Source of the DNA: Rotaria socialis
Lineage: Eukaryota > Rotifera > Eurotatoria > Philodinida > Philodinidae
Direction: 5' to 3'
Assembly (NCBI GenBank): GCA_905331475.1
Contig: CAJNYU010001726.1
Coordinates: forward strand, 64,637-128,636
DNA: 64,000 nt
Positions 12,701 through 25,764 of this stretch are shown here, piece after piece (within the stretch, counting starts at the first letter, position 1; every line of letters begins with the position of its first letter). The translations under genes and the position numbers were made by a program. The notes beneath the pieces were generated by a model, which made no database searches, was not told the DNA's origin, and saw only the letters and a program-made list of their open reading frames with translations.

Positions 12701-14824
12701 CAGAAAATGTTATAAAAGGCTGCAAGAAGCGTCATTTTATCAAACATTGTTTCAATTATCGTTCTAGATAACTTATATTGAAGTATAATGAACATAATAG
12801 TAAGATTTAGAACTTGAAGAATTAAAAATTTTCTCCTAGGAAAAATAGTTATCATCTTTATGTGGAGCTATTCTCGTGCAATTCAAATTCTTTAATTAAA
12901 AAAATCACTGATGTAACTCTTCTTAATTTTCGAAGTCATTACTTATTGAATTGAATATACCAAAAATGGTTCCATAAACTAGTACACTAATTGTTTCTCC
13001 ACTGACTAATCATCATCATGTAGATTTACAATTGAAACATGAAACAAGAACCGTTTGTTGACTTGACATGATTGTTTTTTTAATAAATAAATATCACGTT
13101 GAGCAAATCATCAAAGAAAATTATGTCAGTACTTTCAATACTCAGACAATGTTTATAGGAGTACTTGTCACGTATACTATTTTTTGCTCCAATCTGAATT
13201 GCGATCTAGTAATCTATTTAGGAAACGGAAGGAAATCAGACAATGAGTAAATAAAAGCTTTGAAAATGTTCCTATAAATGCTCTTTCGTTTATTGATATG
13301 ATCATAAAGATGAACTAATCTCATTATTGTCTGGCAAGAATTCCAATATATTTTACAATTCAGTTTTCGACTTGTTGAAAAACACTCTTTCTTTTTTATC
13401 TAATATAAATTTAACCTTGAATTAATAAACAAATATTTGCTCCAGAAGAAATGTTCTCATGATATTAATTCATGATTAAAATCAACAGTTGTATTGTGAT
13501 TTGAATTTTCATATACTATCTCTCTCTCTAATGACAAAAATATTTTAAATGCAGTAGTAAAAGATTTTCTTTTTGATTCGATCAATTCTGGGTCTGAGAT
13601 ATCACATATCGTTCACTTGTTGAAAGAGATGTCAAATTTCGCTTTTGTTTTGCTGTCCTCTTAACTCAAAAGAGTAGAATGAAAAGTAAAAATAGAAAGA
13701 TAAAATAAATACTTTACCACATGAGCTAATTCAAGACATTCAAGGAAAAGTTCTTTACGACCAAGCTTAGCTGCCAATGTTAATGGACTTAGATCAGAAT
13801 TATTTCGAATATCTGTACGAGCTTTTTTTAATGGATGTCGAACAGCATGTTTAAACATATCCTAAATGATAAGTGAATCATATGATCAGAAGAAAAAGTA
13901 CTTTGTTATAAGAAACAAAATCTCCTACCATGCTGTCTCGAATAACGAGCATATGTAGAACTGTATTTCCATAAGAATCTTGCAGATTTGGATCGGCACC
14001 ATGTTGAATTAAATAATCGTATATTTCTAAATGACCAAATGCTGCAGCAAATGCTAATGGATATTCACCATAGTAAGCATGAGCTTAAGGGAATAATTGT
14101 TGAGTATGCAAAAAGAAAACGAAACAATGATGTATACTGAACTTACTTTCAATGCTACTATTTTGTGGATCAAATTGTTTTTGTGATTTAGTCTGACGGT
14201 TAACAAATAGTCGAATTCTTTTTCGTTTTCCATTTTTATCTTCCTCAATATTCCGATATTTATCTGGCGTGTTAAAATTACCAACAACACATTTATTAAC
14301 ATCGACACCGTGTTTGATTAAAAGTTTTACTGAACTTATATCATTATAAACAACAGCAATATGAAGTGGCGTTTCTCCTAGGATAATTAAGAAAAAAAAA
14401 TCAAAATCAGATTGGTGCCCGTTTTTAATCTTGCAAAATTTATTTCGTATTAACTATTCAAAAAAATCTAGGTAAATCTAATTTAAATGTAAATTGAATA
14501 TGGACGTAGAAATCAGACAGATATTTATTATTCTCTTCTCGTATCATGTATCATAAATATTTGGTGACATTAGTTCTACAAAAATATTATTTACTAACCT
14601 ATAACAGTTAATCGTTCAGCATTGTGCGGCTTATTTATTGAATCTGTAGCTAACGTCAATTTCTTAATATCCTCAGAAGGATTGTTCACTGAACTTTTTT
14701 TCGTTTGTTCAGTCGAAGATGAATTAGGTGTTATAGATGGATCTCTAAGATCATGACTATTAATACCAACTGGATTTCCAAAAGCATCAAGTAATGTTAC
14801 ATTAGGAATTTTAATGGCCTTCAT
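9768..14824 (-). CDS. TRPV-type cation channel (invertebrate Inactive/Nanchung/OSM-9 relative)
   Basis: Twelve exons: 14599-14824, 14147-14377, 13929-14083, 13718-13861, 12039-12120, 11861-11976, 11588-11806, 11243-11525, 11037-11185, 10815-10976, 10586-10753, 9768-10403. They total 2571 nt, 856 residues, with all phases agreeing. Exons 2-4 hold ankyrin repeats ([49 protein letters not shown]). Exon 5 has the TRPV linker signature WRYSN...CTYPL. Exons 7-10 hold the six membrane segments, with a pore helix and filter reading FTMGEFD and the S6 core [13 protein letters not shown]. Exon 11 holds the post-S6 [11 protein letters not shown] segment (TRP-box region). The C-terminus is long and polar. 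Insect relatives form Ca-permeable mechanosensory channels in ciliated neurons. The open frame runs upstream of 14824 to a stop without another ATG, so the Met at 14824 is taken as start. Confidence 0.92.
12121..13717 (-). other. 1.6 kb intron of the TRPV gene
   Basis: Separates the last ankyrin exon (ending ...ELAHV) from the exon starting EIWRYSN. AT-rich, no recognisable exon or transposon ends. Confidence 0.6.
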
Positions 14825-15385
14825 ATGTTCATAAGAAATAATGAATAAGATGATGATCAACAACAATCGACAACAAGAAAAACGAGTGGCGTGTATATTT
14901 TTTTCCGAAGTAGGTTCTTATTTAGTTACGGCTGATTGTGAGTTATAAAGTAGCATGAATGTAGAATTGGCAAAGAAATCGACGAGAATGCTGAGAGAAG
15001 AATTTATTTCTTGTCCTCTGATTCAATTATCGAGAGTTTACCTTCGTTCATTTTAGCATTTCCTTCGTTTATCACGACGTATGCGAACTTGAAAAAAAAA
15101 GAAAAAAAAAGATAGCGACTAAGCGCGTATGGATTTTTCCTGCCGTTTATGAAAAATTAGTAGACCGATAAAGACGTGAAATAAATCGTATCAGTGATTT
15201 TTTCCCCCTTTCTTTTCTTCTGTTATAATTCTACTTTAATTCTTTCCTTTCTTTTTATTCTTTCCATCGTCTTAAATAGATCAATTATATTTTTGCAATG
15301 CATGCCCGAGATTGCTATTTCTAGTTCTTTTTATTTCAACTTTAGAAAACAAAACAAACGATTGATTGCTATTGTTATTTCAAAT
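14825..15385. other. Intergenic, TRPV 5' flank and transporter 3' flank
   Basis: Both neighbours are on the minus strand. It contains T-rich and A-rich runs (about 15090-15110 and 15200-15220). No gene seen. Confidence 0.6.
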
Positions 15386-17065
15386 TTAATCATGTTGTTT
15401 ATCATTATCTGGTACTATAAGTAGTGATTTTTGTAAATATAAAACAACCGATCGACTAAATTTGTCGACTAATTTAGGTCGACGAAGAACAAATATCCAA
15501 TAGACGGGTAAACCAGAAAGAAGAATAAGAACACCAACTAAGATGTCAAGTGGATTAAAAATTATATTGACGAACGTTAAAGCAGTCATTGCAATAATAA
15601 ATATAACTGGAGCAGCAATGCCAGCATTAAATGGACGAACAACATCAGGCATGGTACGACGGAAAACAAGTACACTTATTGCGCCACATAAACAAACAAC
15701 CCACGTACTGAAACTTAAATAGCCAAGAAGACGATTAGCATCGCCAACAAGTACATACAGGACACCTTGGCGAATAGAAAAACAAATAAATTCGTTTTAT
15801 CAATAGAAAACTTATACTACCAAGTATTCCTTCAACAATACATGGAATGACAGGTGTCAAATTTTTATAATGAATATAAGCAGATATTGTCGGTAAAAGT
15901 CCATCACGACCAGCAACAGAAAACATACGAACAATAGAAAATATTTCTAAAAAAGAGAAGGAATAGAATGAAAATAGTTCATCATTGAAATGTATTTCAA
16001 ATTACATACGTCCATTAAGACCACCAAGAGCTGATATTGATACAAACAAAGGCATAATAAAGCGTAATGGATGATAAACATTTTCGGCAAATGAAACAGC
16101 AACAGCATCAGTTGTCATGATATCAAAAGGTGTCAATGCTGTAAAATATGCACTATAGGCAAGAGCATAAAGTACTGTACTAGCTATAATGGATGTCATG
16201 ATTGCAATAGGAAAATTTCGTTCGGGTTGTTTTAATTCTTCAATTGCATTCGATAAATAATTCCAACCTGTATAAGGAAATAAACCTATATAAAGTGCAA
16301 TCGATAGTTTTTTAACACTAGTTTCAGTATTTTCAAATGGAGATGTAAATACATCATGATGCCCTCGTACTAATTGAAAAGCTCCAAGACTAATAACAAG
16401 AAATAATGAGAAAACTTTAGCATAAAATGTTCCATTTTGCCAAATAACTGATCCACGAGTTGAGCATATATTAAGGAGTGTTAACATTAAAATAAAGAAG
16501 CAAGCAAGCATCAATACAGCTAAGTGTGGTGGAGAACATGGATTGTAAATTGGTTGAAGTAAATAAATTGATGCTGTTATACCACATACAGCAATAATAG
16601 CTGGACGTACACAACATATTTCACTCCAAACTCTCAAAAAACCTAAAGTAGTTTGAAGAAAAATTTAAGTAAATAATTAAACAAAAATTTCTTACCAGCC
16701 CAATCACCGAATGCCATTTTAATATATGTATAATCTCCACCAGAGCTATGAATCATCGTACCTAATTCAGCATAACATAAACATCCCGGAACACAAATTA
16801 ATCCACATACAATCCATACAATAACTGACAAACCATAAGAACCTATTGAATAAAATATGAATAGATGTTTTTATGTACTAAAAACTCATGAAAAGAAAAA
16901 TATAAACTTGCCAGTCCCAAGTAATACACCACGTGGTGAAATGAAAATTCCTGATCCAATTATAGAACCAACCAATAATGCTATACCACTCATTAAACTT
17001 AATTTTGGCTTTTCTGGAGTTGATTCCGTATCCTTTTCGTCTGTTGTTTCATTATGTTGCTTCAT
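15386..17065 (-). CDS. SLC7 LAT-type light-chain amino-acid transporter
   Basis: Exchanges neutral or basic amino acids across the plasma membrane, normally as a heterodimer with an SLC3 heavy chain. Five exons: 16912-17065, 16696-16842, 16010-16642, 15821-15946, 15386-15765. They total 1440 nt, 479 residues, typical for the family (about 480-530). A charged N-terminal tail is followed by [12 protein letters not shown] (TM1 with the conserved GSGIF substrate loop), [50 protein letters not shown] and [20 protein letters not shown]. The cysteine in YNPC sits where LAT light chains form the disulphide with their heavy chain. About 12 hydrophobic segments are visible. The first intron has a GC donor (G|GCAAGT at 16911-16906). 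The system (LAT, y+LAT, b0,+ or xCT) cannot be settled by eye. Confidence 0.92.
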
Positions 17066-18962
17066 TTTTTAATAGAAAATGTTTTTATATCTATATAATA
17101 TAAAATTTAAAGTTAAGAAATGAAAGGTTAAATAGCTGTATTATCATATTTGACCGTATGAAAAAGCTTTCACGCTGCTCTCTTCCGTCCTTCGTTTCTT
17201 TCGTGTTCGTTTGAACGATAGTTAACGTTATACTTTGAACTCAACAAAAATAAAATTTTGTATTCATCATCGATATGCATGATGATATCGGTGATTGTTC
17301 ATGCGTGAATTTTATCTATTGTATCTGTTTTAAAGCACAAAAATTCAAATACAATAGATTTTTCTTCGATCGTTGTTTTTAGTAAGACTTTCTATTCGTT
17401 GGATATACAGTTCGATAGTTTTCCTTTATATTATTATTATTGAAAATTCAACTTATTATGAGTATCCATTGATCACAATATCTACAGGTATACATATAAT
17501 ATACTTAATAAAATAATCTTCCATATATGAATGTATGCTCATGTTTTTTCTGAATCTTTATACAATTTCACAGAAAATATTCGATTTTTTCATCTTGTAT
17601 ATTGAAAAATATCTAAACCTATAGTTTTGTCAGTTAAATAAAAGAGTAAATATTATCATGTAAAACCGCTACAAAATCTATAAGGTTATTTTTCATTACA
17701 AATCGAAGCTCTCTATTTAACTTATTCCATCAGTAACAAGAGCTCGAAGTATGTCAAAAATATATTAGTCCTCTCTATGTCAGAAAAAGATCGGCATAAA
17801 ATAAAATAAACAGACAATTGATATTTAATATGAGCTTGAATTCAGCTGATATATATATATATATCGATGGTGAATAACTTCACAAGATATTATAGTTCGA
17901 AACAAAATCAAGCAGTGACTTTTGTTGTCTATGACTGTTTCAATAGTGATGTTTGATGAAGAATTTTATTGTCTTCAAATTAAATATAAACAAAGATGAC
18001 GACTTCTCAGCAATGCGATATTATATCTTAAGAAAGTATTCCGTAAATTAACGATATATTTTCGTGTCCAATATACACTAAGACAAAGAAACAAGATCTA
18101 CTATTGCTTTATCGTTTAACAGTATCAGATGAGTGTTATAATTCAGAAATAAAGTTCGATTTGCGCCTAGACTTCTTATGCTGACTATTATTCTTTCTAT
18201 GGAAGAATGAAATCAGTAACGAAAAGATTGCAATTTTGCAAAAAAGAAGACACTCAGAGAACTGCCATCATCAATCACAAAAATACTCTCCCACAAAATG
18301 GCAAAAGTATGTGTTAGTACTTAAGTGACTTTAACAAATTCCGATAGCTTTGAATTTATTCTAGTTGTTTGCATTTACTTATATTCCTTAGCAAAAATAA
18401 ATACTATTGATGGCAGTTCAAAATTTTTGTGAAGAAAAATGATATTTAATTTAATTTCGGATGTTTTCAGAGTCCGTCTATGATAATTTTCTCTGTAAAA
18501 TAGAAAGCAATCTATCTCATTCCGGTTTATTTTTATTTCATGCGCATAGATATATTGAGAATAACAAAAAGGCAGCGCTATTCTTGAAGAAATAACATCA
18601 AAAAGAAAAAAAAGTAAGGTGATCTATTGTAATCCATGCACACACCTATTCGGCTATTAACGATACTATACAACAAAGATAAATAGCAAATTGACAAAGA
18701 AAAAAAGAATTATTTGTATCGCGCATACACAAGCAAGCAAGACAATGATTATATGAAGCAGAACAACACAAAAGAAAAGAAAGATTCACTGTTGTTTTGA
18801 TTTTTTTTTTGAGAAAAAAAAAGAAGAGGATTTGATCGAATCGGCATTGAGATAAGAAATCTGACAATAATGATTGGAAGCATATATAAACAGATAACAC
18901 AATAACGATTAAATGACATGATATATTTTACGTATATATGACTAGAATCATATTTGTTCCTA
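17066..18962. other. Intergenic between transporter and Abi
   Basis: 1.9 kb of AT-rich sequence with a short AT run (about 17850-17865) and A-rich stretches near 18800. No coding exon recognised. The open frames at 18646-18985 are artefacts or overlap the last Abi exon in another phase. Confidence 0.6.
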
Positions 18963-20496
18963 TCATTCACATAATGGTTCAACATAATTTCCCTAAGTAG
19001 AAGAAAGTGAGTAATTAAAAAGATTATTAATTAAGATCAAATGCCTTACTGGAAATAGACCTCGAATACCAGGTTCAATAACTCCTTCAAACCAACCATC
19101 GTCATTTTTTGCAACAACAAAAATGATTGTATCTTCACGAAATGTTAGTTCATCATCTCGAGTACTTTCATAATCATAACAAGCAATCGCCTAGAAGACA
19201 AGAAAAAACAAAATAAAAATTTGTATTAAATTTTGTAGAAATATAACCATTTCAAGATATTGTTCAGGTGCCCAGTCTATGTTTTCGAAACGTCTTCGAA
19301 ATCCACGAGTATTTTTTCTTGGCAATGTTGTTGTCGCTTCAAAAAAATGATTTGGTGCTGCAGGAATGAATTGTGGAAGATACGACTGTTGTGCCATATA
19401 TTGTGCTTCATTACCATTTGCTTGTTGACTACTTGGATCATAATTATCCATATGCAATGGAGCACGTGCTGAACCTGGTGGTTGACTTGTGGCTCTTGAT
19501 CGTACTGAACCACCATTTTCAATCATTGCTCCCGTATATCGATTCATATTGTTTGTATTTAAAATTCCGTTATGTCGTGTTGCATACACATTCTCATTAT
19601 TCATCATCATTAACAATTGATTATAGGATGTTTGTTGACGATTTCCATGTGGATTATGTGGATGACCATTATTCAGAATAAGATCATGTCGACTAGCGTA
19701 ATCAGTTGGTGGAACGACAACAGGTGGTGTTTGTTGAATAGATGAGCGTTGAGCATAAATTACAGATGAACCAGCACCAGTTGCTTTAGATAAACTAGCA
19801 TTCGTATTTTTCATTAATGGTGGCGTAGAGGGTTGCTGTTGAAGACCATTACTATAAATCATATGGCGAGATTTATTATCTTGCGGTGATAAACGAACAC
19901 CATGACCTAAATTAGAAAAAGTTGCTGTTATTCGAACGTTTCTACAATTAATTTGTTTATTTTCTTTACCAATATCATCAAGAATTGAATAATCTAATGG
20001 TTTACGAACGTATCGTACAAGTTTTTCTGGATTACTTGGTTTGATAAATAATGGTTGTCGGCCTAAAGTTTTATTTGTTGTTAATGTACCAATTTCTCTT
20101 CGCGCTACTTTTTCTTTGTGTACATTTGTATCTTCACTTAGATCATTTAAATTTGTTTCTAATTCATTAAATTGGTTCGATTGTAAATCTAATAGTTGTA
20201 AAAATGATGTTGCAATTGTATTTATCTGATAAGCCACGCTGGCTAACTACAAAAATAAGTCTACATGAATAAAGAATAGCTAGAACAAAACAAAAGTAAA
20301 TTACGGCTTGGATAGCATAATTTTTTGTATCTTCATAAACACGTGATTTATCATGATTTGATGAGTTCAAATAGTTATCTTCACAAAAGTCAGCTACTTT
20401 AGCAAGGTTTGATATATTTTCAGCGAGATTTCCCTTCAAAGATGGTAATTCATTTTTAAGAATATATGCAATATCTTGAAATGGAGACGGTTCCAT
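18963..20496 (-). CDS. ABI1: Abl interactor (Abi), WAVE-complex subunit
   Basis: Abi is a core subunit of the WAVE regulatory complex that drives Arp2/3 actin branching, and it links to Abl kinase. Four exons: 20305-20496, 19248-20246, 19050-19190 and a terminal 18963-18992. They total 1362 nt, 453 residues. The N-terminal WAVE-binding helices are clear: YAIQALASVAYQINTIATSF, then LLDLQSNQ and VHKEKVARREIGTLTTNK, then VRYVRKPLDYSILDDIGK. The middle is Gln/Asn/Pro-rich and low-complexity. The C-terminal SH3 domain starts AIACYDYESTRDDELTFRE, has DDGWFEGV, and ends LFPGNYVEPLCE. The 30-nt last exon supplies only the final GNYVEPLCE. Human ABI1/2 are about 500 residues with the same order. The gene symbol names the orthologous family, not one vertebrate paralogue. 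Confidence 0.94.
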
Positions 20497-21833
20497 GAAT
20501 AGTGCTTTATTTTATTGATCGAAATTTGTTTAATTTTATTACATCAATAAATGTATTGGTCTAATAAAGAAAAGGTAAAACAATAAAATCAAGAGAAAAA
20601 AGTCACGATAGAAGAAAGAATTAGCACTTAAAACAATGAATCATACAAGCAAATTTCTCATGTCTGTATGTATGTGAAAGTGTTTGAACGAATAATCGAT
20701 CGATTCGATTCGTTTGCATATTGCATAGAAAATCGCCATAATAGCAAAATTTAATATGGCCTCTGCTATAATACGAAAAAAAAAGAGGGCGCTATGTATT
20801 GAAATGTGCTATAGACACTTTAAAATATTCCTTGCAAAATAATGAAGAAACCCTATTTCAATATTTCTAAGATAGAAAAAAATAATTTACAAGTAATTTC
20901 TACTAGAATCAAGTACAAGTAAAAGGTGAGACAATATTTTCCATGATCAATAAAGATGCCTTGAATTGAAGTGAACAACAAGATGTGTCACATCGTATTT
21001 TTTACCATAACACAGTGACGATCAGAGTCTATATAGCTAGTTGAAACAGTTTAAGAAAGCGTTAGCTTTTGAATTTATTCTAACCAGACTCTTAGATATA
21101 CGTATAAATAAATCTGAAAGTGTAAAATAACTATGCAGATTTGTATTGATTTTCCAGATGAGTATCTATCGTAGCCACCTAAAGTTTTCGCTAGCAAACA
21201 AGAGTTGGAGAGAAAATCAATACATTTCTATAGTAATGATCAATGTTTAAATATTAATTGAGAAAATATTGGTGGAGTTAAGTTTGTAAATATCCAGCGA
21301 TAATGAATCTTTTATTGCAATTATTTCTCTTGTGTTGACATTGACATGAATTATTAAAGAAACGCACAGAGCCACAGAATACTCGAATTGCTCAGAGAAT
21401 ATTTAATTATTTGTTTCAAATACGTTTGTATATTGACAATTGGCTTTTAAATTTCAACGAACATTTCTGTTTTCCATGGACATACGTGCATGTGTCTATA
21501 GTTGTGACGATACATAACCAATTTATTGATGAAAATATGACTAGTAAAATATGTTGTAAATACATATGAAGAAAACCACAAGCAAGTGAGAAGCATAAAA
21601 ATAATTAAAAACATTTGAGAGAAAGATAGAGTGTACCATAAGAAGAGTGAGAATATGTACCAGTGATATTTATACTGTTACAAATCCCCTTTGAAATAAA
21701 TCGCCTAAGATAATCCAAAATAAAGATTGTAATAATATTCCTTATATTTGAAGTTTTTACGGAAAAAAATATGATCTCAGAACATGAATGAAGATCAACA
21801 AACTTCAATCACGTGTATTGGGAAATCAGTAAT
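20497..21833. other. Intergenic between Abi and the calmodulin-like gene
   Basis: 1.3 kb, AT-rich, containing the Abi 5' flank and the calmodulin-like 3' flank. No gene, RNA gene or transposon end recognised. Confidence 0.6.
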
Positions 21834-22333
21834 TCAATCAAATAATTTAGCAAATTCATTAAACGAAATTTTGCCATCTTTATTTGTATCTAAGGACTGG
21901 ACCATGGCTTTAATTTCGCTTAGAGTCATATGTCGACCCATCCTGGACATAACATTCTGCAGTTCATCTATTGTGAGGAAGCCATTTCCATCTGAATCAA
22001 AACTGCTAAAAGCAGCTTCTAGATTTGCCGTGCTATGTCGACTGAAATACTTATTCCCCATGACTGCTTTAAATTCATTGAAATCGATTTTACCACTTCC
22101 ATCTGCATCCATTTGATTGATTAGAGCCTGCAATTCTTTTTCATTGGCTTTAATTCCTAGAGTTTTCAAGACTTTCTTCAATTCTTTCTTTGAGATATCA
22201 CCAGATCGATCTACAAAAACAATCGAATAAGAATAAGAACGAATAGTGGGATGATTATTTATCACTTACTTCTATCAAATAAATCGAAGGCATCACGTAG
22301 TTGCTGCTCTTGATTACGTGTTAAATTAGCCAT
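21834..22333 (-). CDS. Calmodulin-like protein with four EF-hands, 146 aa
   Basis: Calcium sensor of calmodulin/troponin-C type. Two exons, 22270-22333 and 21834-22210, of 64 and 377 nt, give 146 residues (calmodulin 149). Four complete 12-residue calcium loops are visible: DRNRSGDISKKE (split by the intron), DADGSGKIDFNE, DSDGNGFLTIDE and DTNKDGKISFNE. Each has Asp at position 1, Gly at 6 and Glu at 12, so all four should bind calcium. The start MANLTRNQEQQLRDAFDLFD parallels calmodulin's MADQLTEEQIAEFKEAF. The central linker and helices differ too much for true calmodulin, so it belongs to the expanded calmodulin-like group; the target is unknown. The sequence upstream has an acceptor-like CTCGTTTAG 15 bases before the ATG. 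Confidence 0.92.
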
Positions 22334-23763
22334 GGGATATCGATTGATCTAAACGAGAAAATGAAACGATTCGATGAAGAAATATTTGTTGGTATTATTC
22401 ATTCGTTTGAAAACGACAGACACATATCACTATGCATTTTTCATTTCGATAGAATGAAGATTTCTCAACGCATACGACAAGTATTTAAGATAAAACACTT
22501 GTATCTATCATCTCAAAAGAGTCAATAGATTGAATTAAGAAATGAAATTCAAACTCAGTTCATATTGCACCGTTTTAATTTGTAAAAGCAAATCTCGTTC
22601 TGAAAATGTTAACGTAAGATGTAATGTAGGCTCAATGCTGTTCTTGCTTCATGATCTGCATGTGCCATTTGCTAGGAAAAAAGTAAAATAAATCGACAGA
22701 AATTTTAGTAAAACCTTTTATCAATCTATTCAATTTGTATGAAACCAAACAAATCGTTGCACGAGGAAATATTGCACTGCCTCGGAAAACATAGACATGA
22801 CTAAAACGGCATCATAGTGCATTGTATTCTAGTATGTTTTCCATAGACACAGATTTCAATCGGAAGTGTTTAGCTGCAAGCATTGCATCGTGCTAGTTCA
22901 GCAACACGATATAATAGATCGAGAAGAATACGGGTGGGTGTGCCGTTGAAATGTAGGCGCTTATTGTTGTTTCAGTAAATTGATATATTCAGAAGAAATA
23001 TTTTAACAACTAAATTTCATGAAGACTCAATTAACTTAGCCTTAACATATAGTATAGAAGCAAAATTATTAGTTCAATTACATAGAAACGTACGCAAGCT
23101 ACAGTACAAGAAAAATAAAAGAAATAACTTGAGACATTATGCACAATCATTTGATGAACACACAGTTTTTTTATTACAAAGTTTTACTTTTTATTATATA
23201 GCGAAAAGTAATTTTTTGAATATATTACACTTGTTTTAATTAAGTTCGATTTCAATATGTCATGTAATTAGTTTTTCGATAGAACTTTTATCAAACATTT
23301 CAACATGGTAATGTTGTAACTCTACGTGTAGCTTTTCTTTAATGTCTGTCTCAAAATTTTGCGCTTAAGTTTAACTTGTAATCGAATAAAGGATATAACA
23401 ATAACCTGTATCGGATATTGATGTGTATATAAACTTACTCTTTAATTCCGAGTAAAAATTATATTACATTGCTGCATATATCATTTTGAGTTGTTGATCG
23501 AACCTTGTAATAATTTCATAACAGCAATCGTCATTTTTCAAGGTTTATCAAGTCAAACAAGTGTACTTTTTTCAACGATCATGATTTGTTGTTTATCTTT
23601 ATTTATTGAATATTACGCCTCTGTTTTAGTATCTATTTATGAATGATTTCTTAGATTGATACCCAGAGAAAAGAACGAACTCAGTCATACCCATTTATTT
23701 ACTTAGACGAAAAACATGTTTAGTAATGTACATCAACATGATTGAGCATAGCTTCATTAATTA
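22334..23763. other. Intergenic
   Basis: Upstream flank of the calmodulin-like gene, then AT-rich sequence up to the mariner-like element. No gene recognised. Confidence 0.55.
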
Positions 23764-24686
23764 ACGGGTGGGCCATAAATAATGAAGGGTTCAGTATTTC
23801 GTAAATATCTCATGAAGTTTTTACCCCTTAGACTTCGTGTTTCTTTAGAAAGATTCCTCATTCAATTCTCTACAAAATGATATGAAAAGAGTTGACAAAA
23901 AATATATACATGAAACTCTATCTAGTGAGCTCTAGCATGTTTTGAAAAGGTCCACTTTCAAACACACATTTTCACCATATTAATTTTCTTTTCTCATCTG
24001 GCTAATTAGACGTTGAATCAATGTGGGGCACATTTCTCGCTATTTTCAAGTATGCTCTTTCTCACAGCACTTAAAACGAGTCGCTTAGATATGATTATAA
24101 GGTTTCAGGGTCATTTTACCTTGAAGAACGAGCTGGAGTAATTAAAAATTTTGTTCGCGTGCACAATCTTGTACCGAAACGAACTGCAAATTGACAAACT
24201 AGTTTATAGATGTTAGAAAAAGCATTTTTCTTCGAGCTGAGAAAAATTTGACTGTGAAAAGTTACATTTTGATCTGGCCACATGAAGATTAAGAAGTCTA
24301 ATGGCAGGTCCGAAAAACCCAAATGTGAGAGAAAAACAAAGGCGTTATGTTAATCCAAGTTCCAAAGTCAGCATTTTTCAAAGACCGCCAAGTTAATATG
24401 GCTTTTCAAGAGCTACAAAATGGCGTCGTCAATATTTCTATACTTGGTCATATAACGACGGGAAATGCAAAGAACGATACGAAATACTATGAAAGTGAGG
24501 ATATTCGGAGCATATGAGTGTTTATCAAATGGACTTTCACAGTTACATTTTGTACCAACTCTTTTCGTATCTTTTTGTAGAGAATTGAATGAGGAATCTT
24601 TCTAAAGAAACACGAAGTCTAAGGGATAAAAGCTTCATGAGATATTTACGAAATACGGAGACCATCATTATTTATGGCCCACCCGT
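23764..24686. mobile_element. Tc1/mariner-like element, 923 bp, long terminal inverted repeats, TA target duplication
   Basis: Ends ACGGGTGGGCCATAAATAAT and its reverse complement, flanked by TA on both sides (23762-23763 and 24687-24688). The inverted repeats stay similar for about 130 bp (both arms contain the TTTCGTAAATATCTCATGAAG region and a GTGTTTCTTTAGAAAG block), with about 10% differences. The TA duplication and size suit a Tc1/mariner-superfamily element. No intact transposase frame is present. The largest inner frame (24116-24322, minus) is 68 codons and I cannot align it to a transposase, so the copy is non-autonomous or decayed. Confidence 0.8.
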
Positions 24687-25764
24687 TATAATATACTTCA
24701 TTTGAGGGTGGACCATGAAACCGTAACGTACACCTAACTCAATCAGTTGAGCAGTTTTTCCCATGTTTCGAAATCTTTATTTTTCTTGCGATTCTATGTT
24801 AACTAGTGTTATTCATTTTCTATATTGTTGTTGTTTTGCATATGTAAATGACTGAACTGTTGCTTTTTCTAGGGCTGTACGGTTTACGATCGATTTTACT
24901 CTATTTTTTCAATCGTCATGTCATCAACATTAGAGTTTTTTTCTTCTTCAAAAAACAGAACAGAACAATCTTGTAATGTGTTTTTTTTACTTAAATGGAC
25001 AGTGGTACAAAGGTGTTCTATGCTCTTATTTGAGGATGAAAAAAAAACATCAATTTACTTAAAAGAAATATTGATTATGTACTGAGAGAGGTGGATTGTG
25101 CTTTGCATAGTTTTTCAATGAGAAACTTCCTCTAAGATAGTTATCATCTGAAGAAAATTAACTCATGGGGTAGTGTTGTTCGAATTTTGCAGTAGCTCAT
25201 TTGTTTTACCAATTTTTGTGGATAAAATTCATCACTCATCGGCTACTGTATTCAAGTACCAATAGAATCAATCACAAAATATAAAAGATAAATTTCTATT
25301 ACTCTGGGTGCCATGTTTTTTTCTATTTGCTTTTTCAAGTTGCTTGAGCATGTATCAATATATACGAACAATGCAAATTTCAAGTGATATTTTTTCACTT
25401 GGATTAGTATCATGCATCGCAGTGCTTGTCAGGATTCCAGCGAAAAAAATTATTTTCAAAGGACGTCTCCCTCGGGATTTATCAGGACACTACTGTACTC
25501 CGTCGTTAACTAGTGTTAGGTGTTCTCGAATTTGCACGTGTCATTACTGGTTGCTATACTGAATGCATGTTTTTCAAACACATGTCATTAGCAAAGCAGA
25601 ATGACGCCATGATCTCTCGAATCTGAAATTAATGCAAAAAATACGATTGTTTCCATGAATTACAGAGTGAGTCACAAATTTGAATTATACTCTTGAAATG
25701 CTTTCCTCTTTTGTAGCCACGCAAGAGAATAATACTTTGATAAAGATTATTAACATGTACAATA
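24687..25764. other. Intergenic
   Basis: AT-rich sequence between two transposons. An 84-codon frame at 25308-25562 has no recognisable motif and I do not call it a gene. Confidence 0.5.

Noticed and set aside
24116..24322. Possible transposase fragment in the mariner-like element
   Set aside because: A GFSDLPLDF stretch loosely recalls the transposase DLxPxDF region, but the reading is not supported by flanking catalytic residues.
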